Origin: Warburgia ugandensis
Taxonomy: Eukaryota; Streptophyta; Magnoliopsida; Canellales; Canellaceae
NCBI GenBank assembly: GCA_035236585.1
Contig: CP141135.1
Location: forward strand, 74,067,057-74,131,056
Direction of reading: 5' to 3'
DNA: 64,000 nucleotides
Of this stretch, positions 60,900 to 64,000 are shown piece after piece (position 1 is the first letter of the stretch; every line of letters starts with the position of its first letter). The notes beneath the pieces are model-generated. The model was not told the DNA's origin. It did not search any database and was given only the letters and a program-made list of their open reading frames with translations. The position numbers were made by a program, and so were the translations under genes.

Positions 60900-62018
60900 T
60901 GCTAGAGACCAAGAAAAGAAAAAGAAATGAAGAAATAGTAAAGAGAAAATATATTCCCACGCCTTTTTTATAACCAGCTATCAACCTGCACATTTTTCTT
61001 CAGTCCTTCTCTTCTAACAAAGGTGCCTCTTTAACTTTCTCTATTTATGCGCCTAAGGTAATAAAGAAAAATGCCACATAAGGGCTAAGTTCTGGGATTG
61101 ACTCTAAAACCTCAAGTAGTTAAGCTTTATTTTTGGATGGTCTGACCTATCCATCTTGTTTAGCCTCCCTTAAATTGGTTAGACACCAAAATTCATATCC
61201 GTTGGATATTTTAGTACTGCATTTTAGTGTTTGAATCATAACCATTAGATTTTAATTTTGGGGAGAAAAACTACTAGGTAGAAATATCCAATGAGCATGT
61301 TTTTCTGCAAAGAGCCTAAATCGCATATGCCAAACAAGAGATTGAGTTAGATCACCCAAGGTTACGGCCTAGCTAGGTGGGGTTTCAGAGTCAGTCTTGG
61401 GACTCAGTTCTGATAGCATTTCTCTATCCAAAATCCGTTAGTTGTCCATCTTTTGTATTATAGGGATGAGTTTGTAAAGTGTATGGTAAGATAAGCCATG
61501 CAATCAAAATATCTGACAAATCTAAACCTCTACTTTGTCAACGTGGAGAAAAAGAAGGATGCCCATTTCAAACAGCATACACCCCCATGTAGGACGGCAT
61601 TTGGTGTATGGCGCTGCTGCTCCATGTGCTGACGCAAATGAAGGAGAAGTGAAAGATGGTCAATATTTCAATTAATGCATTGTGGAAAAGAAGGCTATTG
61701 CGAATTGGCCATGGGAAATTTTGAACTGCATTGAGATAGCAACATAGGCGACTCAAAGAAACTCAGGCAGATTTCAAAATGGTAGCAGCTTAGATTTTGA
61801 ATATTTATAAGGAAAATGTTTATGACCAAATAGCTTGACCAGTTGGTTAGACCGTCAGAGGGCGCTAATGGCGTGCCCCGATCACTCGAGCGTTAACCAG
61901 AAAGTTGAAAAGTCCAAGTCGAACACCAATTAATTCTAAAATGGAAGTGATCCTCGTGTTCTGACTATTGCTTTGCAGTTCACTTTGAGGGGTTGATCTT
62001 ATTATAAAATCTGACGTG
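60900..62018. other. non-coding spacer
   Basis: No gene could be supported. MITE-like blocks around 61130-61440. The right end abuts the copia LTR; the five bases next to it (ACGTG, 62014-62018) should be one half of its target duplication. Confidence 0.4.
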
Positions 62019-62520
62019 TGTTGGAGAATTTGAGAACATACCATCTCAAATAAACAATAAAGAAATCATGGCTCGACGGATGAAATAAACAATAAAGAAG
62101 GTAGCAGCACTTTGTGTTTTCTTTCTTTCTTCCCCTACAGGGTTATTTCATCCTTTATTTTATCACCGACTCTTCTTCCACTTAATTCACGAGGCTTCAC
62201 GAGGCAAACTCACAGAACTCCTAACAATGTCATGGCTCATTGAAGTTCAGAAAATATTTATGAACAATTTACTGGCAGACATTAATCAACCGTATGAAAT
62301 CGATTAGACAAGCCCAGCGCTTAATCAGGTGCATCTATAGCTAGACTATGGTGATCAGGTCGCTTGATACAGAAGATCGATATGCATCACGCCTATCAGT
62401 AGCTCGATTTGCTCTTCTTACATGCTTTAATATAGTACATAATCCTACTTAAGCAGGGTCTAGGAAGTTACAGACCCATTCCACATTCAAGGAAGTGGAA
62501 TGGCTGGAACAGGACCAACA
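62019..62520 (-). mobile_element. 3' LTR of a Ty1/copia retrotransposon
   Basis: On the minus strand it starts TGTTGGTCCTGTTCC at 62520, directly after the polypurine tract, and ends TTCTCCAACA at 62019. TGTTGG/CCAACA is a perfect 6-bp terminal inverted repeat and the length of 502 bp is typical for copia. The 5' partner is outside the window, so LTR divergence cannot be read here. Confidence 0.88.
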
Positions 62521-62533
62521 AATCTCCCCCTCC
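62521..62533 (-). promoter_or_regulatory. polypurine tract of the copia element
   Basis: Minus strand GGAGGGGGAGATT immediately before the LTR start; this is the plus-strand DNA priming site in LTR retrotransposons. Confidence 0.85.
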
Positions 62534-62573
62534 AGGCCCATTAACTGAAGGAGGTTTCTTTACGTATTGACTT

Positions 62574-64000
62574 TTAGCAGAAGCCCATCCCGACCAATTC
62601 TCTGCAAATCTCGAACTTGCTCTGAGGTAATGCTTTTGTCATCATATCTGAACTATTATCGTCAGTATGAATCTTCTCAAGCTCTAACGACTTTGAGTCC
62701 AAAATATCACGTATCCAATGATACCGAACATCAATGTGCTTTGACCTTCCATGAAAAGTAGAATTCTTGTTAAGGTGTATAGCACTTTGACTGTCGCAAA
62801 ATAACGCATACCTCTTCTGCATAAAGCCAAGTTCGTTCACGAACTTCTTCATCCACAATAACTCTTTGCATGCTTCTGTCACAGCAATAAACTCAGCCTC
62901 TGTCGTAGATAAGGCAACACACTTCTGTAACTTTGATTGCCATGACACAACTCCCCCTGCAAAAGTAATCAAGTAGCCTGAAGTAGACTTCCTCGTGTCA
63001 ATATCACCAGCCATATCTGAATCAGTGTAGCCCTCAAGCACGGGCTTGCCAGTGCCAAATCCCAAACACAACTTAGAAGTACCACGTAGATATCTCAATA
63101 TCCACTTCACTGCATTCCAATGTTCTTTTCCTGGATTTGATAGAAAACGGCTCACTGTACCAACTGCATATGTAATGTCTGGTCTAGTGCATACCATGAC
63201 ATACATAAGACTGCCAACAGCTAAAGCATAAGGAACATCTTGCATGTATTCCTTCTCAGCATCACTTGTTGGAACTTGATTCTTATTAAGCTTAAAATGA
63301 GTAGCAAAAAGGTGTACTAACCACTTTAGCTTTATTCATGTGAAATCGTTGAAGTACCTTTTCTATGTACTTCTCCTGAGACAGTCATAACCTCTTATTC
63401 CTCCTGTCACGAATGATAGAAATCCCGAGAATCTGTCTCGCGGATCCTAAGTCTTTCATAGCAAAGACTTTGTTCAGCTCCTTCTTTAACTGACTGATCC
63501 TTGAAGAGCTTCTTCCAACAATAAGCATATCGTCGACATAGAGTAGCAAGATGATGAAATCATCTTCTAAGAATCTCTGCACAAACACACAGTGATCTGA
63601 AGTAGTCTTTCGATAACCCTGTTGGGTCATGAACTGTTCGAACTTCCTATACCACTATCTGGGAGCCTGCTTTAAGCCATACAGACTCTTCTTCAGCTTG
63701 CAGACATACTTCTCTTTGCCTTTAGCAATAAACCCTTCTGGCTGCTCCATATATATCTCCTCCTCTAAGTCACCGTGGAGGAACGTTGTCTTCACATCCA
63801 TCTGCTCAACCTCCAGATCAAGGTTTGAGGCCAAACCCAATACAACTAGGATTGAAGACATTTTAACAACAGGAGAAAATATCTCCTCAAAATCAACACC
63901 TTTTCTTTGACCAAAGCCTTTCACGACAAGTCTAGCTTTGTATCGTGGTTGTGAAGTGTCACCTTCGTACTTCACCCTGTATATCCACCGATTCTTCAAA
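62574..64000 (-). pseudogene. Ty1/copia pol (reverse transcriptase-RNase H), broken, cut by window end
   Basis: Reverse transcriptase begins before the window edge (YRVKYEGD, YKARLVVKGF, FSPVVKM, the first catalytic block MDVKTTFLHGDL, SLYGLKQAPR). It continues with LLYVDDMLIVG, the catalytic YVDD, near 63550, then the linker (SLMYVMVCTRPDI) and RNase H (EGYTDSDMAGD, STSGYL, LSTTEAEF, FCDSQSAIHLN). It ends at a normal-looking stop at 62574. Lesions: TAG at 63655-63657 where the family has Gln, TGA at 63385-63387 where it has Trp, and a one-base expansion of a T run (63306-63310) shifting the frame. The element cannot make an intact polyprotein. Gag and integrase lie outside the window. Confidence 0.93.

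Noticed and set aside
61810-61890. tRNA-like 'CAGTTGGTTAGACCGTCAGAG' segment
   Set aside because: No cloverleaf, anticodon stem or B box could be formed; short chance resemblance.

Overview
The window is nuclear DNA of a flowering plant. The coding genes belong to plant-only families (a cyclic Dof factor, an L34e-superfamily membrane protein, PSY-type secreted peptide precursors). Introns are GT-AG and AT-rich. Most of the rest is plant transposon sequence: Au-type SINEs, an RTE-clade LINE, long solo LTRs of the TGTAAC/TGTCAC type, a Ty1/copia element and a Mutator-like element. I cannot place it reliably below angiosperm. No RNA gene, CRISPR array or bacterial feature was seen.

Layout. 1-8 kb: two SINE insertions and, on the minus strand, an intact At5g19025-like (L34e superfamily) gene. 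8-24 kb: repeat-rich. Two copies of one unclassified repeat (12.9-15.2 and 17.7-22.4 kb) each carry more than 1 kb of purine-skewed sequence. The second copy sits inside a degenerate RTE LINE (16-23.8 kb) and was itself hit by a 2.66-kb solo LTR with a perfect 5-bp target duplication. 25.6-26.4 kb: a three-exon gene for a canonical PSY sulfated-peptide precursor, minus strand. 28.1-31.8 kb: a 3.7-kb solo LTR. 38.4-42.7 kb: a two-exon cyclic Dof factor (CDF) gene with a 1.9-kb intron, preceded by a tandem duplication of about 340 bp. 45-49 kb: two full SINEs and a 1.25-kb Mutator-like element. 50-61 kb: a cluster of five small-peptide loci (two plus strand, three minus strand), all with a signal-peptide exon, a short linker exon and a third exon carrying a Tyr-containing peptide, joined by introns in phases 1 and 0. 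This is the architecture of the canonical PSY gene at 25.7 kb. One of the five is clearly a pseudogene and one is doubtful. 62-64 kb: the 3' half of a broken Ty1/copia element, minus strand, running off the window.

The most notable content is the PSY-like peptide family. It has at least six loci in about 35 kb, spread partly by segmental duplication, with a conserved signal-peptide and exon frame but a fast-changing mature peptide. The exons are too short to stand out as open reading frames, so they were found by reading splice sites and the shared exon pattern. The CDF gene (photoperiod/flowering repressor family) and the L34e-like gene look like ordinary single-copy loci.
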